A stretch of 22,318 bases of DNA from an uncultured Bacillota bacterium. Its GTDB lineage: Bacteria > Bacillota_I > Bacilli_A > RF39 > UBA660. Location: assembly GCA_946626905.1 (NCBI GenBank), contig CAMOVA010000008.1, forward strand, positions 1 through 22,318. The letters are read 5' to 3'. The notes under the pieces were generated by a model. The model was not told the origin of the DNA. It saw nothing but the letters and a program-made list of their open reading frames with translations, and did not search any database. The translations under genes were made by a program, and so were the position numbers. Positions 14,021 through 21,970 of this stretch are shown one piece after another (position 1 is the stretch's first letter; each line of letters begins with the position of its first letter).

Positions 14021-15232
14021 ATGGAACCATTAGCAATCTTACTACGTCCTAAATGTTTGGACGATGTTATAGGTCAAAAACATTTAATTGGTAAAAATAA
14101 AGTTATTAGAAATTTAGTTAATAATAAACGTATCTTTTCTATGATATTATATGGACATCCTGGTATTGGTAAAACAACATTAGCTATTTCTATTGTAGAA
14201 GAACTTAATTTAAAATATAGAACATTAAACGCTGTAATAAATAATAAAAAAGATTTTGAAATAGTTGTAGAAGAAGCAAAAATGTATGGCGGTATTGTCT
14301 TATTAATGGATGAAATTCATAGATTAAACAAAGATAAACAAGACTTATTACTACCCTATTTAGAAAGCGGACTTATAACTTTAATAGGTATGACTACAGC
14401 TAATCCATATCACAAGATAAATCCTGCTATTAGAAGCAGATGTCAAATATTTGAATTAAAATCTCTAACTAAAGATGAAATAATCGATGGTATTAATAGA
14501 ATAGAAAATAAAAAAATATTAAAAGGTATTAAAATAGATGAAGATGTAAAAGAATACATTGCTTCTTTATCAAATGGTGATATGAGATATACATATAATT
14601 TAATAGAAGTAGCATACTATTCAACAGCTTCTCATCACATAACATCAAAAGTAATAGAAAACATTAATAATAAGCCAGTTTCTTTTTATGATAATAATGA
14701 ATCAGGTCATTATGATGTTATAAGTGCATTTCAAAAATCAATAAGAGGTAGTGATGTTAACGCTTCCTTACACTATTTAGCAAGATTAATTGATGCCGGA
14801 GATTTAGATATAATATATCGTAGAATGACTGTAATAGCTTATGAGGATATAGGATTAGCTAATCCTTCTATAGGACCTAAAGTGGATGCTTGCATAAATG
14901 CATGTGAAAGATTAGGACTACCAGAAGCAAGAATACCATTAGGTGATATGGTTATCGAAATGGCTTTATCTCCTAAATCAAATAGTGGTCATATTGCTCT
15001 TGATGAAGCTTTAAATGATATAGCTAAAGGTAATATTGGAGATGTTCCAAATCATATAAAGACAAATTCAAAAGATTATAAATATCCTCATAATTATCCT
15101 AATTCATTTGTTAAACAACAATATTTACCAGATAATTTAAAAAATAGAAAATATTATAATCCTAAAACAACGAGTAAGTATGAACAATCATTAAAAAATA
15201 TATATGAAAAAATAGAAAAAGCCTCAAAATAA
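14021..15232 (+). CDS. rarA: Replication-associated recombination protein RarA (MgsA)
   Basis: An AAA+ ATPase related to clamp loaders and RuvB that acts at stalled or collapsed replication forks. The 403-residue protein starts MEPLAILLRPKCLDDVIGQKH, the standard RarA opening. Walker A is GHPGIGKT (45-52), Walker B LLMDEIHR (about 94-101), and sensor 1 lies in the GMTTANPYHKINPAIRSRC segment, which includes the arginine finger region. The C-terminal tetramerisation domain contains SAFQKSIRGSDVNASLHYLARLI and RRMTVIAYEDIGLANP, both diagnostic. An upstream frame start at 13964 is rejected: AGGTGAT sits directly before 14021 and the family begins there. It diverges from xerD and ends in a terminator shared with the prepilin peptidase gene. 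Confidence 0.95.
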   Translation: MEPLAILLRPKCLDDVIGQKHLIGKNKVIRNLVNNKRIFSMILYGHPGIGKTTLAISIVEELNLKYRTLNAVINNKKDFEIVVEEAKMYGGIVLLMDEIHRLNKDKQDLLLPYLESGLITLIGMTTANPYHKINPAIRSRCQIFELKSLTKDEIIDGINRIENKKILKGIKIDEDVKEYIASLSNGDMRYTYNLIEVAYYSTASHHITSKVIENINNKPVSFYDNNESGHYDVISAFQKSIRGSDVNASLHYLARLIDAGDLDIIYRRMTVIAYEDIGLANPSIGPKVDACINACERLGLPEARIPLGDMVIEMALSPKSNSGHIALDEALNDIAKGNIGDVPNHIKTNSKDYKYPHNYPNSFVKQQYLPDNLKNRKYYNPKTTSKYEQSLKNIYEKIEKASK

Positions 15233-15243
15233 GGCTTTTTTTA
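15216..15243. terminator. Bidirectional terminator between rarA and the prepilin peptidase gene
   Basis: AAAAAGCCT (15216-15224), 7-base loop, AGGCTTTTT (15232-15240) and further T residues. The A run at the 5' side serves the minus strand. It contains the rarA stop (15230-15232) and touches the prepilin peptidase stop (15241-15243). Confidence 0.85.
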
Positions 15244-16005
15244 TACACTTAAATAGTCTATTAAAGTTTGAATATTAATACCAAAGATAATCATTATAAT
15301 AGCAGCTATTGCTAGAAATGGTCCAAATGGTATTTCATGACTTTTATTTTTATTTAGTAATATGAGTGATATTGGTAAACCTATAAAAGAAGCTACACAA
15401 ATTGACATACAACTAGTTGGCCATCCAAAATATAAACCATATATAAACATCAATTTGATGTCTCCACCACCCATTGATTCTTTACCAAAAATAAAGTCAC
15501 CTATTTCTTTCATAGCAAACATAATTAAGAACATAATAACACCATTTAATAAGCTATTTAAAAGATAGTTTATACCATGTCCTATAAATATTTCAATAAT
15601 TAAAAGAATTCCTGTAACAATCAATACTTCATCTGGAATAATCATAGTTTGATAATCACTTATTATTATAATTAAAAGTGCTGAAATAAAAGTTAAATTA
15701 ATAAGTAAATCAATTGATAACCCAAATAATACATATGATATAGAAAATAAGATACCAGTAAAAAATTCAAAAATAGCGTAAAAAGGAGATATTTTACATT
15801 TACAATTTTTACATTTTCTTCCTAAAAATAAATATGAGAATATAGGTATTAATTCTATAGGAGTTAATTTATGCCCACATGAAGTACAATGAGAAGAAGG
15901 AAATACTATTGATTCCCCTCTTGGTAGTCTATAACCTACAACATTATAAAATGAGCCTAATACAATTCCTAAAATAAAGAATACAATGATGTAATATAAT
16001 GTCAT
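15241..16005 (-). CDS. Prepilin peptidase / N-methyltransferase (family A24)
   Basis: A 254-residue membrane aspartic peptidase that cleaves the leader of type IV pilin-like proteins and N-methylates the new end. The N-terminal cytoplasmic domain has two CxxC pairs (Cys40/Cys43 and Cys65/Cys68) flanking LTPIELIPIFSYLFLGRK, as in two-domain PilD/ComC enzymes. The peptidase part has Asp117 in SDYQT and Asp182 in the GGGDIK signature (GxGD-type). About eight hydrophobic helices are visible. It is 12 bases downstream of the pilus platform gene, preceded by AGGAGGAT, and shares its operon. ATPase and pilin genes that the enzyme needs are not in the window. Confidence 0.92.
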   Translation of the reverse strand: MTLYYIIVFFILGIVLGSFYNVVGYRLPRGESIVFPSSHCTSCGHKLTPIELIPIFSYLFLGRKCKNCKCKISPFYAIFEFFTGILFSISYVLFGLSIDLLINLTFISALLIIIISDYQTMIIPDEVLIVTGILLIIEIFIGHGINYLLNSLLNGVIMFLIMFAMKEIGDFIFGKESMGGGDIKLMFIYGLYFGWPTSCMSICVASFIGLPISLILLNKNKSHEIPFGPFLAIAAIIMIIFGINIQTLIDYLSV

Positions 16006-16017
16006 AAAATCCTCCTG

Positions 16018-17970
16018 TTACATATCTTGAACTGCTGAATACATATTAAACATTGGAATGATGATTGATAGTAATATAATACCAACACCAAGTGTTAAGA
16101 ATATTGTTAAAGCTGGTTCAATGAATGTTTTAATTCTTGTTACTGCATTTTTATGCAAATCTTGATAATATACAGATACTTTATGCATCATTTCTGATAA
16201 TTCACCAGTAGCTTCTCCGGTAACTATCATTTCATAAGCAGGTACTGGGAATGCCCAATGATCTTTAAATGCTTCTGAAATTTTACCACCACGAGCTAAG
16301 TTAGTGATAGTATCCAATATTAACATTTTATATATTTCATTATTAGTTATTTTATTTAAAATTTCCATAGAATCAGTTATTGGAACGTTATGAGCAAGTA
16401 ATGATGAGAATGTTTTTGTAAACATTGTAACCTCATTATATATAATAACATTTCCAATAATTGGAAGACGCATTGCTCCATATTGGCAAACTGCACGGAA
16501 ACCTCTAACCTTCTTATATAGCATAATTAATATAACAAAGAATAGAATAACCGCTGGAATAATTAAGAACCAGTAATGAGTTAAAACACCACTAATTCCT
16601 AAAATAATTTGTGTTATAAGTGGTAGTTTAGTATCCATAGTATCATATATTTCAACGAATTTTGGAACAACATAAACCATTACAAATATCATAACACCAA
16701 TTGCAACTGTGAAAACAATTGATGGATAAGTCATAGCTGTAATCATTTGTTTTCTAGTAGCTTCTGCTTCTGTATAATAATTTGCCATATCATCTAATAC
16801 TTCTGGAAGAGATCCTGTCATTTCAGCTGTCTTAACCATGTTAATTAATAATTTAGGGAAAGCTACATTTTGTTTTTCCATTGCAATACTGAAACTTTCT
16901 CCTATTGTTAATTCATATATAACAGATCTAAATATTTTTTGATATGTTTTCTTCTTATATTGTCTAGATATAATTCTAAGAGCTTCCACAAGAGGAATAC
17001 CGGCTTTAATATAAGTAGATAATTGTGTTAAGAAGAAAATTAAATCTTTATTTTTAAATTTAGTTTTATTTGTGTTATTACCAGCATGAAGTAATTGAAT
17101 TAAAGTACTAGTTTTAATACTATAAACTTCATACCCTTCACTTAATAAATAAGAATGAACTTCTACTTTTGAATAAGCATTAAAGTAATCTTTTATAATC
17201 TTTCCATTTGGGGCTTTAGCAACATATTGATATAATTGTTTTTTATCACTTTTAATAGCATCCTTACCTTCAAAATCAATAAGTAATGCTTGACGTTTAA
17301 TATCACGTCTATTTTTTCTATTTTTCGCAAATGTATTATTACTTAATTTATTTGATAATCCAGCAAAGAAAGCACTGATTCCTTTGAAAAACTTACCTGT
17401 TTTCTTACCTAAAGTTTCTTTTTCTAAAGTTAAATCTTTATTAATATATACTTCTTTATCTTTTTCTTTTTTCTTTTTCTTAGCGTCTTTAGCTTTCTTT
17501 TTATCAGCTAATAATTTTTTCTTTTGTTCAATTTTAGCTAATCTAGATTCTTCTTTTAATCTATATTCCTTATTTTTTCTTACAACAAAATCTTTTAATA
17601 AATCCCCGCTAATAGGAATATCAGGTTCTTTTATTTCTTTAACCTTTTGTTTTTTAGTTTCAGGAATAGCTTTTTTAACCTTATTTACTTTAGTTTTTGA
17701 AGCTTTCTCTGCTTTTTCGTTTTTATTTAGTAATTTAAAAGGGAGTTGTAAAGCAAATAATGCATATTTAAATACTTTAAAAATGCAATAAGAAAAATAA
17801 AGGAAACTTTTTACTATATCTTTTCCTAGTTCAATATGACCATATGGTATATATTTAAAACCAGTTAAGACATAAGAAAAAAACTTATAAACTAGTATCG
17901 ATATAAATAATATACCTTTAAATGGATAAGACAATATTTTGATAATGCTTTTCACAGTAACACCATCCAT
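16018..17970 (-). CDS. Type IV pilus / type II secretion platform protein (GspF/PilC family) with long N-terminal extension
   Basis: An inner-membrane platform that couples an assembly ATPase to pilin extrusion. Residues about 245-650 form a standard PilC/GspF protein: the leading YQYVAKAPNGKIIKDY segment, a first T2SSF domain (about 308-430, FFLTQLSTYIKAGIPLVEAL), a helix near 415-435, one at about 465-485, and a second domain (about 515-640, FTKTFSSLLAHNVPITDSM) with a final helix. Residues 1-245 are extra: a hydrophobic stretch at 15-35, another at 53-80, then a Lys/Glu-rich likely coiled coil (about 85-190). Usual family length is near 400. The ATG at 17970 is only one to two bases from GGGAG; the GTG six codons on, after GGTG, is an alternative start. 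Confidence 0.85.
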   Translation of the reverse strand: MDGVTVKSIIKILSYPFKGILFISILVYKFFSYVLTGFKYIPYGHIELGKDIVKSFLYFSYCIFKVFKYALFALQLPFKLLNKNEKAEKASKTKVNKVKKAIPETKKQKVKEIKEPDIPISGDLLKDFVVRKNKEYRLKEESRLAKIEQKKKLLADKKKAKDAKKKKKEKDKEVYINKDLTLEKETLGKKTGKFFKGISAFFAGLSNKLSNNTFAKNRKNRRDIKRQALLIDFEGKDAIKSDKKQLYQYVAKAPNGKIIKDYFNAYSKVEVHSYLLSEGYEVYSIKTSTLIQLLHAGNNTNKTKFKNKDLIFFLTQLSTYIKAGIPLVEALRIISRQYKKKTYQKIFRSVIYELTIGESFSIAMEKQNVAFPKLLINMVKTAEMTGSLPEVLDDMANYYTEAEATRKQMITAMTYPSIVFTVAIGVMIFVMVYVVPKFVEIYDTMDTKLPLITQIILGISGVLTHYWFLIIPAVILFFVILIMLYKKVRGFRAVCQYGAMRLPIIGNVIIYNEVTMFTKTFSSLLAHNVPITDSMEILNKITNNEIYKMLILDTITNLARGGKISEAFKDHWAFPVPAYEMIVTGEATGELSEMMHKVSVYYQDLHKNAVTRIKTFIEPALTIFLTLGVGIILLSIIIPMFNMYSAVQDM

Positions 17971-17997
17971 TCTCCCTTATTATTACTTTACTATTAA

Positions 17998-18025
17998 ATT
18001 ATATCATATTTTATAAAAATGTAAA
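17998..18025 (-). promoter_or_regulatory. Promoter of the pilus platform-prepilin peptidase operon
   Basis: On the minus strand TTTACA (plus 18025-18020), 16 bases, TATAAT (18003-17998) with TGA immediately before it, so both a -35 and an extended -10 are present. It leaves about 27 bases before the annotated ATG. Confidence 0.6.
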
Positions 18026-18035
18026 ACATTTTACA
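18020..18035. promoter_or_regulatory. Perfect inverted repeat TGTAAAA-CA-TTTTACA, possible operator
   Basis: Seven-base arms flank a two-base centre between the divergent pilus operon and yqfQ-like gene. The left arm coincides with the -35 box of the minus-strand operon. A dimeric regulator bound here would block that promoter. No known regulator is assigned. Confidence 0.45.
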
Positions 18036-18044
18036 CAAATTTCA

Positions 18045-18050
18045 TATAAT
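18045..18050 (+). promoter_or_regulatory. -10 box of the yqfQ-like gene
   Basis: TATAAT 20 bases before the ATG at 18071. AAAGGAAG (18058-18065) is the ribosome binding site. No matching -35 box at 16-18 bases. Confidence 0.45.
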
Positions 18051-18070
18051 ATTTTAGAAAGGAAGATATT

Positions 18071-18403
18071 ATGAATTATTATAACCCTTATTTTTCAATG
18101 TATCCTTATGCTTCAAGTACTTTAAAAACAGGTTTATTTTCTAAATTATTTTCTAGCATAAAAGGAATTAACTTTAGTTCTATAATATCTGGAACTGGTA
18201 AAACACTAAATGTTATAAATCAAGCATTACCACTAGTTAAACAAGCAAAACCAGTATTAAATAATGCGAAAACTATGTTTAAGGTAATGAATGAATTTAA
18301 AAAAGTAAATACTCCAACAATCAATAAAAAGAAAGAAAATATAAGTACTATAACTTCAAAAAAACAAGAAAAATCAACTGCTGGTCCAAATTTTTTCATA
18401 TAA
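18071..18403 (+). CDS. YqfQ-like protein
   Basis: A 110-residue protein with a Tyr/Pro-rich start (MNYYNPYFSMYPYASS), a central helical stretch and a Lys/Thr/Ser-rich tail. The segment GKTLNVINQALPLVKQAKPVLNNAKTMFKVMNEFKK (about 55-90) recalls the conserved core of the YqfQ family (a Leu-Asn-x-x-Gln start, Pro-Leu-Val-x-Gln, Pro-x-x-x-Asn-Ala-x-x-Met). In Bacillus subtilis yqfQ lies near sigA and yqfN (trmK), and here the gene sits beside trmK and rpoD, which supports the call. The function of that family is not known to me. It converges on the trmK end of the dnaG-rpoD-trmK operon. Confidence in family is moderate because the protein is short and low-complexity. Confidence 0.6.
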   Translation: MNYYNPYFSMYPYASSTLKTGLFSKLFSSIKGINFSSIISGTGKTLNVINQALPLVKQAKPVLNNAKTMFKVMNEFKKVNTPTINKKKENISTITSKKQEKSTAGPNFFI

Positions 18404-18426
18404 AAAAAGCATTATAAATGCTTCTT
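18402..18426. terminator. Terminator between the yqfQ-like gene and trmK
   Basis: AAGCATT (18407-18413), loop ATA, AATGCTT (18417-18423). On the minus strand a run of seven T follows, making it a strong trmK terminator; on the plus strand CTTTA is a weaker tract. It overlaps the trmK stop codon (18412-18414). Confidence 0.75.
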
Positions 18427-19044
18427 TAAATAGTTATTTTCTTTTATAAGTTTTATTCTTTTTAAAACATATTTTTTAGGTAATTTAGTTAATACAGTGT
18501 TATTTTTTTCTATACAATAATTAATATATTCTTTATTACTTAAATTTATTCCATAAGTATAGTTATAATGATTATATTTTCGTTTACCTTTTTTAAATTT
18601 GATAACTGTATAAAAAATCTTTTTATCTTCAATAATTGCTTCTGTATCAATATAGAAGCCTTTTTTAATAATATTTTTTCTAAGTAAATATAAATCATTA
18701 TGAGAACTTATAATTAAATTATTAATATTATTTGTATCTTCTAGTATTTTTAAAATAGTTTTAGTTCCCATACCTGACAATATAATTGTATTATTATCAG
18801 GTATAGTTATACCATTTAATCCATCAGTAATTCTAACATCTATTTCATTTGTTAAATTATACTTTTCTATATTAATTAAAGCACCTTTAATAGCATTTTC
18901 ACTAATATCAGCTGCGATACATTTGTTTTCATTATATTTTGTTAAATAAATATCTATTAACGCGTGATCACAACCAACATCTATAACATTAGTTTTCTTA
19001 TCTACTAAATCACATATAGTTTTTAATCTCTTTGATATTTTCAT
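18412..19044 (-). CDS. trmK: tRNA (adenine22-N1)-methyltransferase TrmK
   Basis: TrmK methylates N1 of adenine 22 in the D-loop region of certain tRNAs using S-adenosylmethionine. The 210-residue protein begins MKISKRLKTICDLVDKKTNVIDVGCDHALIDIYLT, the family-typical cofactor site with GCDHA. Further family motifs are AADISENAIKGA, the acidic DGL loop (RITDGLNGI) and ILSGMGTKTILKIL. Length is slightly short but normal for a Mollicutes-like lineage. The ATG overlaps the rpoD stop by one base (TAATG), with GGGTGA inside the end of rpoD as ribosome binding site, so translation is coupled. The order dnaG-rpoD-trmK is found across Bacilli. Confidence 0.9.
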   Translation of the reverse strand: MKISKRLKTICDLVDKKTNVIDVGCDHALIDIYLTKYNENKCIAADISENAIKGALINIEKYNLTNEIDVRITDGLNGITIPDNNTIILSGMGTKTILKILEDTNNINNLIISSHNDLYLLRKNIIKKGFYIDTEAIIEDKKIFYTVIKFKKGKRKYNHYNYTYGINLSNKEYINYCIEKNNTVLTKLPKKYVLKRIKLIKENNYLKKHL

Positions 19045-20120
19045 TATTCACCCATATAATCTTTTAATTTTCTTGATCTTGATGGATGTCTTAATTTACG
19101 TAAAGCTTTTGCTTCAATTTGTCTAATTCTTTCACGAGTTACACCAAACATTTGCCCTACTTCTTCTAATGTTCTAGATTTACCATCTTCAAGTCCAAAA
19201 CGTAATCTAATAACTTTTTCTTCACGTTCAGTAAGAGTTTGTAAAACGTCAGAAATTTCTTCTTTTAAAAGTTCATTAGTCGCATATTCTTCAGGACTAA
19301 CATTTCTTTCATCTTTTATAAAGTCACCTAAGTGAGAGTCATCTTCTTCACCTATCGGTGTTTCTAAGCTAACAGGATCTTGACTTATTTTATATATTTC
19401 TCTAATTTTTTCTACAGGTAATCCCATTTTCTTAGCTAATTCATCTTCAGTTGGTTCTCTATTAAGTTCAAGAGTCATTTGACGTTGAATACGAGCTAAT
19501 TTATTAATAGTTTCAACCATATGAACTGGAACTCTGATAGTTCTAGCTTGATCAGCTATTGCTCTAGTTATAGCTTGTCTAATCCACCAAGTAGCATATG
19601 TTGAAAATTTATATCCTTTAGAAACATCAAATTTGTCTACTGCTTTCATTAGACCAATATTACCTTCTTGAATTAAGTCAAGAAATAACATTCCACGTCC
19701 AACATATCTTTTTGCTATACTAACAACAAGACGTAAGTTAGCTTCTGCTAATTCTGCTTTAGCTTCCTCATCACCTTCGATTATTCTATCAGCTAATTTT
19801 AATTCTTCTTCCATAGATAACAATTTAATTTGACCTATTTCTTTCAAATACATTCTTACAGGATCATTAATTGTTAAATCTTTAGTTAATAAATTATCAT
19901 CAAGGATTAATTCTTCTCCAGAATCATCATCATCTTCACTATCAACTACTTTTATATTATTTTCACTGAAGATATTATATAATTCATCTAATTCTTCTCC
20001 AGTAAGTTCTAATCCTTTTAAGAAACCTGCTAATTCCTCATAAGTGATAAAACCTTTCTTTTTACCAAGTTCTAAAAGTTCTTTTTTTCTTTCTTCAAAT
20101 GTTTTAATTTCATTCATCAT
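19044..20120 (-). CDS. rpoD: Primary RNA polymerase sigma factor (sigma-A / RpoD)
   Basis: The housekeeping sigma factor that directs RNA polymerase to -10/-35 promoters. The 358-residue protein has a region 1.1-like start (about 5-55), an acidic linker with four consecutive Asp (63-66), region 1.2 (about 85-115), region 2 with YVGRGMLFLDLIQEGNIGLM and KGYKFSTYATWWIRQAI (about 139-185), region 3 (about 200-270) and the region 4.2 helix-turn-helix TLEEVGQMFGVTRERIRQIE (317-336). All promoter-contacting motifs look standard, consistent with the TATAAT and TTGACA boxes found here. It overlaps the end of dnaG by 11 bases, and GAGGT upstream of the ATG is the ribosome binding site. A second ATG directly after (20117) is an equal alternative. 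Confidence 0.97.
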   Translation of the reverse strand: MMNEIKTFEERKKELLELGKKKGFITYEELAGFLKGLELTGEELDELYNIFSENNIKVVDSEDDDDSGEELILDDNLLTKDLTINDPVRMYLKEIGQIKLLSMEEELKLADRIIEGDEEAKAELAEANLRLVVSIAKRYVGRGMLFLDLIQEGNIGLMKAVDKFDVSKGYKFSTYATWWIRQAITRAIADQARTIRVPVHMVETINKLARIQRQMTLELNREPTEDELAKKMGLPVEKIREIYKISQDPVSLETPIGEEDDSHLGDFIKDERNVSPEEYATNELLKEEISDVLQTLTEREEKVIRLRFGLEDGKSRTLEEVGQMFGVTRERIRQIEAKALRKLRHPSRSRKLKDYMGE

Positions 20121-21870
20121 ATTTATCTACCTCTTCATTATTTTTTTGAATTTCTAATATTTTTTGTGCATATTCAGCTTTCTTTAAAGGATCAATTTCT
20201 AATTTCATTAATTCTCTTAAACGCTTACTTTCTACTTTAATATTATAATTTTTAATTGTTTTAATATAATCTAATATTTGTTCAGTTGTATAATTATCAT
20301 TTAAATTTAATAAGTTAATTTCATTAATAGTATTAAGTTTTTCATTATCATCATTTAAACTAATCATTAAATCTGAAACATTTATATATTTATTTGTTTT
20401 ATAAAAATAATATATTTCAAATGCTAATGCACGATATTTATCTGTTGGCATATAACCAATATGCTTTTGATATAATTTTATAACTTCAGCATTATTAAGC
20501 ATATAATATAATAAATATTGTTCTGCTTTTACATACATATTTGTTTTTTTAGGAGTTTTAGGAATTACAATTTCCTTTTTTACCTCCTCTTTTTTATTAC
20601 TTAATTTACTTTTAAGTAAATCTGTATCTAATCCTGTTTGCTTACTAATTTTATTTATAGTTATTTCTCTTAATATGTCATCATTTATTTTATCTAATTC
20701 TTTTAAAATGTCATTTACATATTCACTCATATCTGTAGAATTATCTAAATTTTTGTTATTTTTTAAATATTCCAATTTAAATTCCATTATATTAATAGGA
20801 TTATCAAGTATTCTTTTAAATTCCTCGCCACCATTTTTTAAAATAAATTCATCAGGATCTAAATTATCTGGTAGTCTTACTACTTTTGGAGTTATACCTA
20901 ATTTTATTAATTCATTAGCGCATGAATAAGTAGCGTGAGCTCCTGCTTGATCTCCATCAAAGCACAATATAACATCTTTTGCCATTTTCTTTAAAAGAAG
21001 TGCTTGTTCTTTAGTAACAGCAGTACCCATACTTATAACAACATTTTTAACACCTATTTGATAAGCTCTAAATAAATCAAGGAATCCTTCCATTATGATT
21101 ATTTTATTTTGCTTTCTAGCATCTTCTTTAGCGTTTCTATAATTATATAAGATATTACCTTTTTTAAAAATTTCAGTTTCTTTTGAATTTTTATATTTAG
21201 AAGGTTTTTCATCTTTATATTCTTTATAAATTCTTCCAGAAAAAGCCACTATATTACCATTTAAATCTTCAATAGGAAAAATGATTCTATCACTAAATGT
21301 ATCATAATATTTAAAATTACTTTTATTAAATAAACCGCTTCTATCTTTTAGTGAATTATCATATTTATTCAATAATTTTTCAAGTTTATTGTCATTAAGT
21401 GATAATCCTAATTTAAATTTTTTAATGATTTTATCATCAAGTTTCCTATCATATAAATATTTCTTAGCTTCTAAACCAGCATCGGTATTTAAATTATTTT
21501 GATATAATGTAGCAGCAATATCATACATGTTATATAATTCATTATCCTTTGTTTTAGTGTTGCTACTTTTAATATTAATACTAATTCCTGCTTTGTCAGC
21601 ACACATTTTTACAGCCTCTATAAAACTTATGTTTTCATAATCTTGTAAAAACTTAAATACTGTACCTGTTGCACCACATGAAAAACAAGTAAATATTTGT
21701 TTTTCTCTTGATACACTCATACTAGGATTAGTATCATCATGAAATGGACAAACACCAAAAAGATTCCTACCTCTACTAGTTAGTGGAATGTAGGATGATA
21801 TGATATCTACTATATCAACACTATTTTTTATATGATTTATTGTTTCTGTATCTAAACGTTGTCCATTCAT
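20110..21870 (-). CDS. dnaG: DNA primase DnaG
   Basis: DnaG makes RNA primers for replication forks. The 586-residue protein, counted from 21870, carries the CHC2 zinc-binding domain (Cys41, His44, Cys62, Cys65 in CPFHDDTNPSMSVSREK and FTCFSCGATG), the RNA polymerase core with a TOPRIM domain (Glu261 in MEGFLD; Asp305 and Asp307 in FDGDQAGAHA), and a C-terminal helicase-interaction domain (about 440-580). The start at 21870 follows AGGGAG at good spacing; a frame start at 21900 would add ten residues before the family-typical MNGQRLDTETI and is rejected. The stop is TGA, showing that TGA is read as stop. It is the first gene of the operon with rpoD and trmK. Confidence 0.96.
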   Translation of the reverse strand: MNGQRLDTETINHIKNSVDIVDIISSYIPLTSRGRNLFGVCPFHDDTNPSMSVSREKQIFTCFSCGATGTVFKFLQDYENISFIEAVKMCADKAGISINIKSSNTKTKDNELYNMYDIAATLYQNNLNTDAGLEAKKYLYDRKLDDKIIKKFKLGLSLNDNKLEKLLNKYDNSLKDRSGLFNKSNFKYYDTFSDRIIFPIEDLNGNIVAFSGRIYKEYKDEKPSKYKNSKETEIFKKGNILYNYRNAKEDARKQNKIIIMEGFLDLFRAYQIGVKNVVISMGTAVTKEQALLLKKMAKDVILCFDGDQAGAHATYSCANELIKLGITPKVVRLPDNLDPDEFILKNGGEEFKRILDNPINIMEFKLEYLKNNKNLDNSTDMSEYVNDILKELDKINDDILREITINKISKQTGLDTDLLKSKLSNKKEEVKKEIVIPKTPKKTNMYVKAEQYLLYYMLNNAEVIKLYQKHIGYMPTDKYRALAFEIYYFYKTNKYINVSDLMISLNDDNEKLNTINEINLLNLNDNYTTEQILDYIKTIKNYNIKVESKRLRELMKLEIDPLKKAEYAQKILEIQKNNEEVDKYDE

Positions 21871-21970
21871 AATATACTCCCTAATATTAATATACGACAA
21901 AACTTTTAAAAACCCTTTTTTATTTTTAATATTTTTTAAATTTTTGAATATATTATAACTGAGGGATAAT
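21871..21970. promoter_or_regulatory. Divergent upstream region of dnaG and the DUF6512-like gene
   Basis: About 100 very AT-rich bases separate the two start codons. For dnaG, TATATT (plus 21894-21889, 18 bases before the ATG) or TAATAT (21889-21884) could be the -10 box, with AGGGAG as ribosome binding site. For the plus-strand gene, GAGGGAT (21961-21967) is the ribosome binding site and TATTATAA (21951-21958) the only -10-like sequence. No -35 box is convincing for either. Confidence 0.35.

Noticed and set aside
17384..17791. 135-codon plus-strand frame rich in Phe/Leu/Ser
   Set aside because: It is the complement of the Lys/Glu-rich extension of the pilus platform gene; the Phe/Leu richness follows from reversed Lys/Glu codons.
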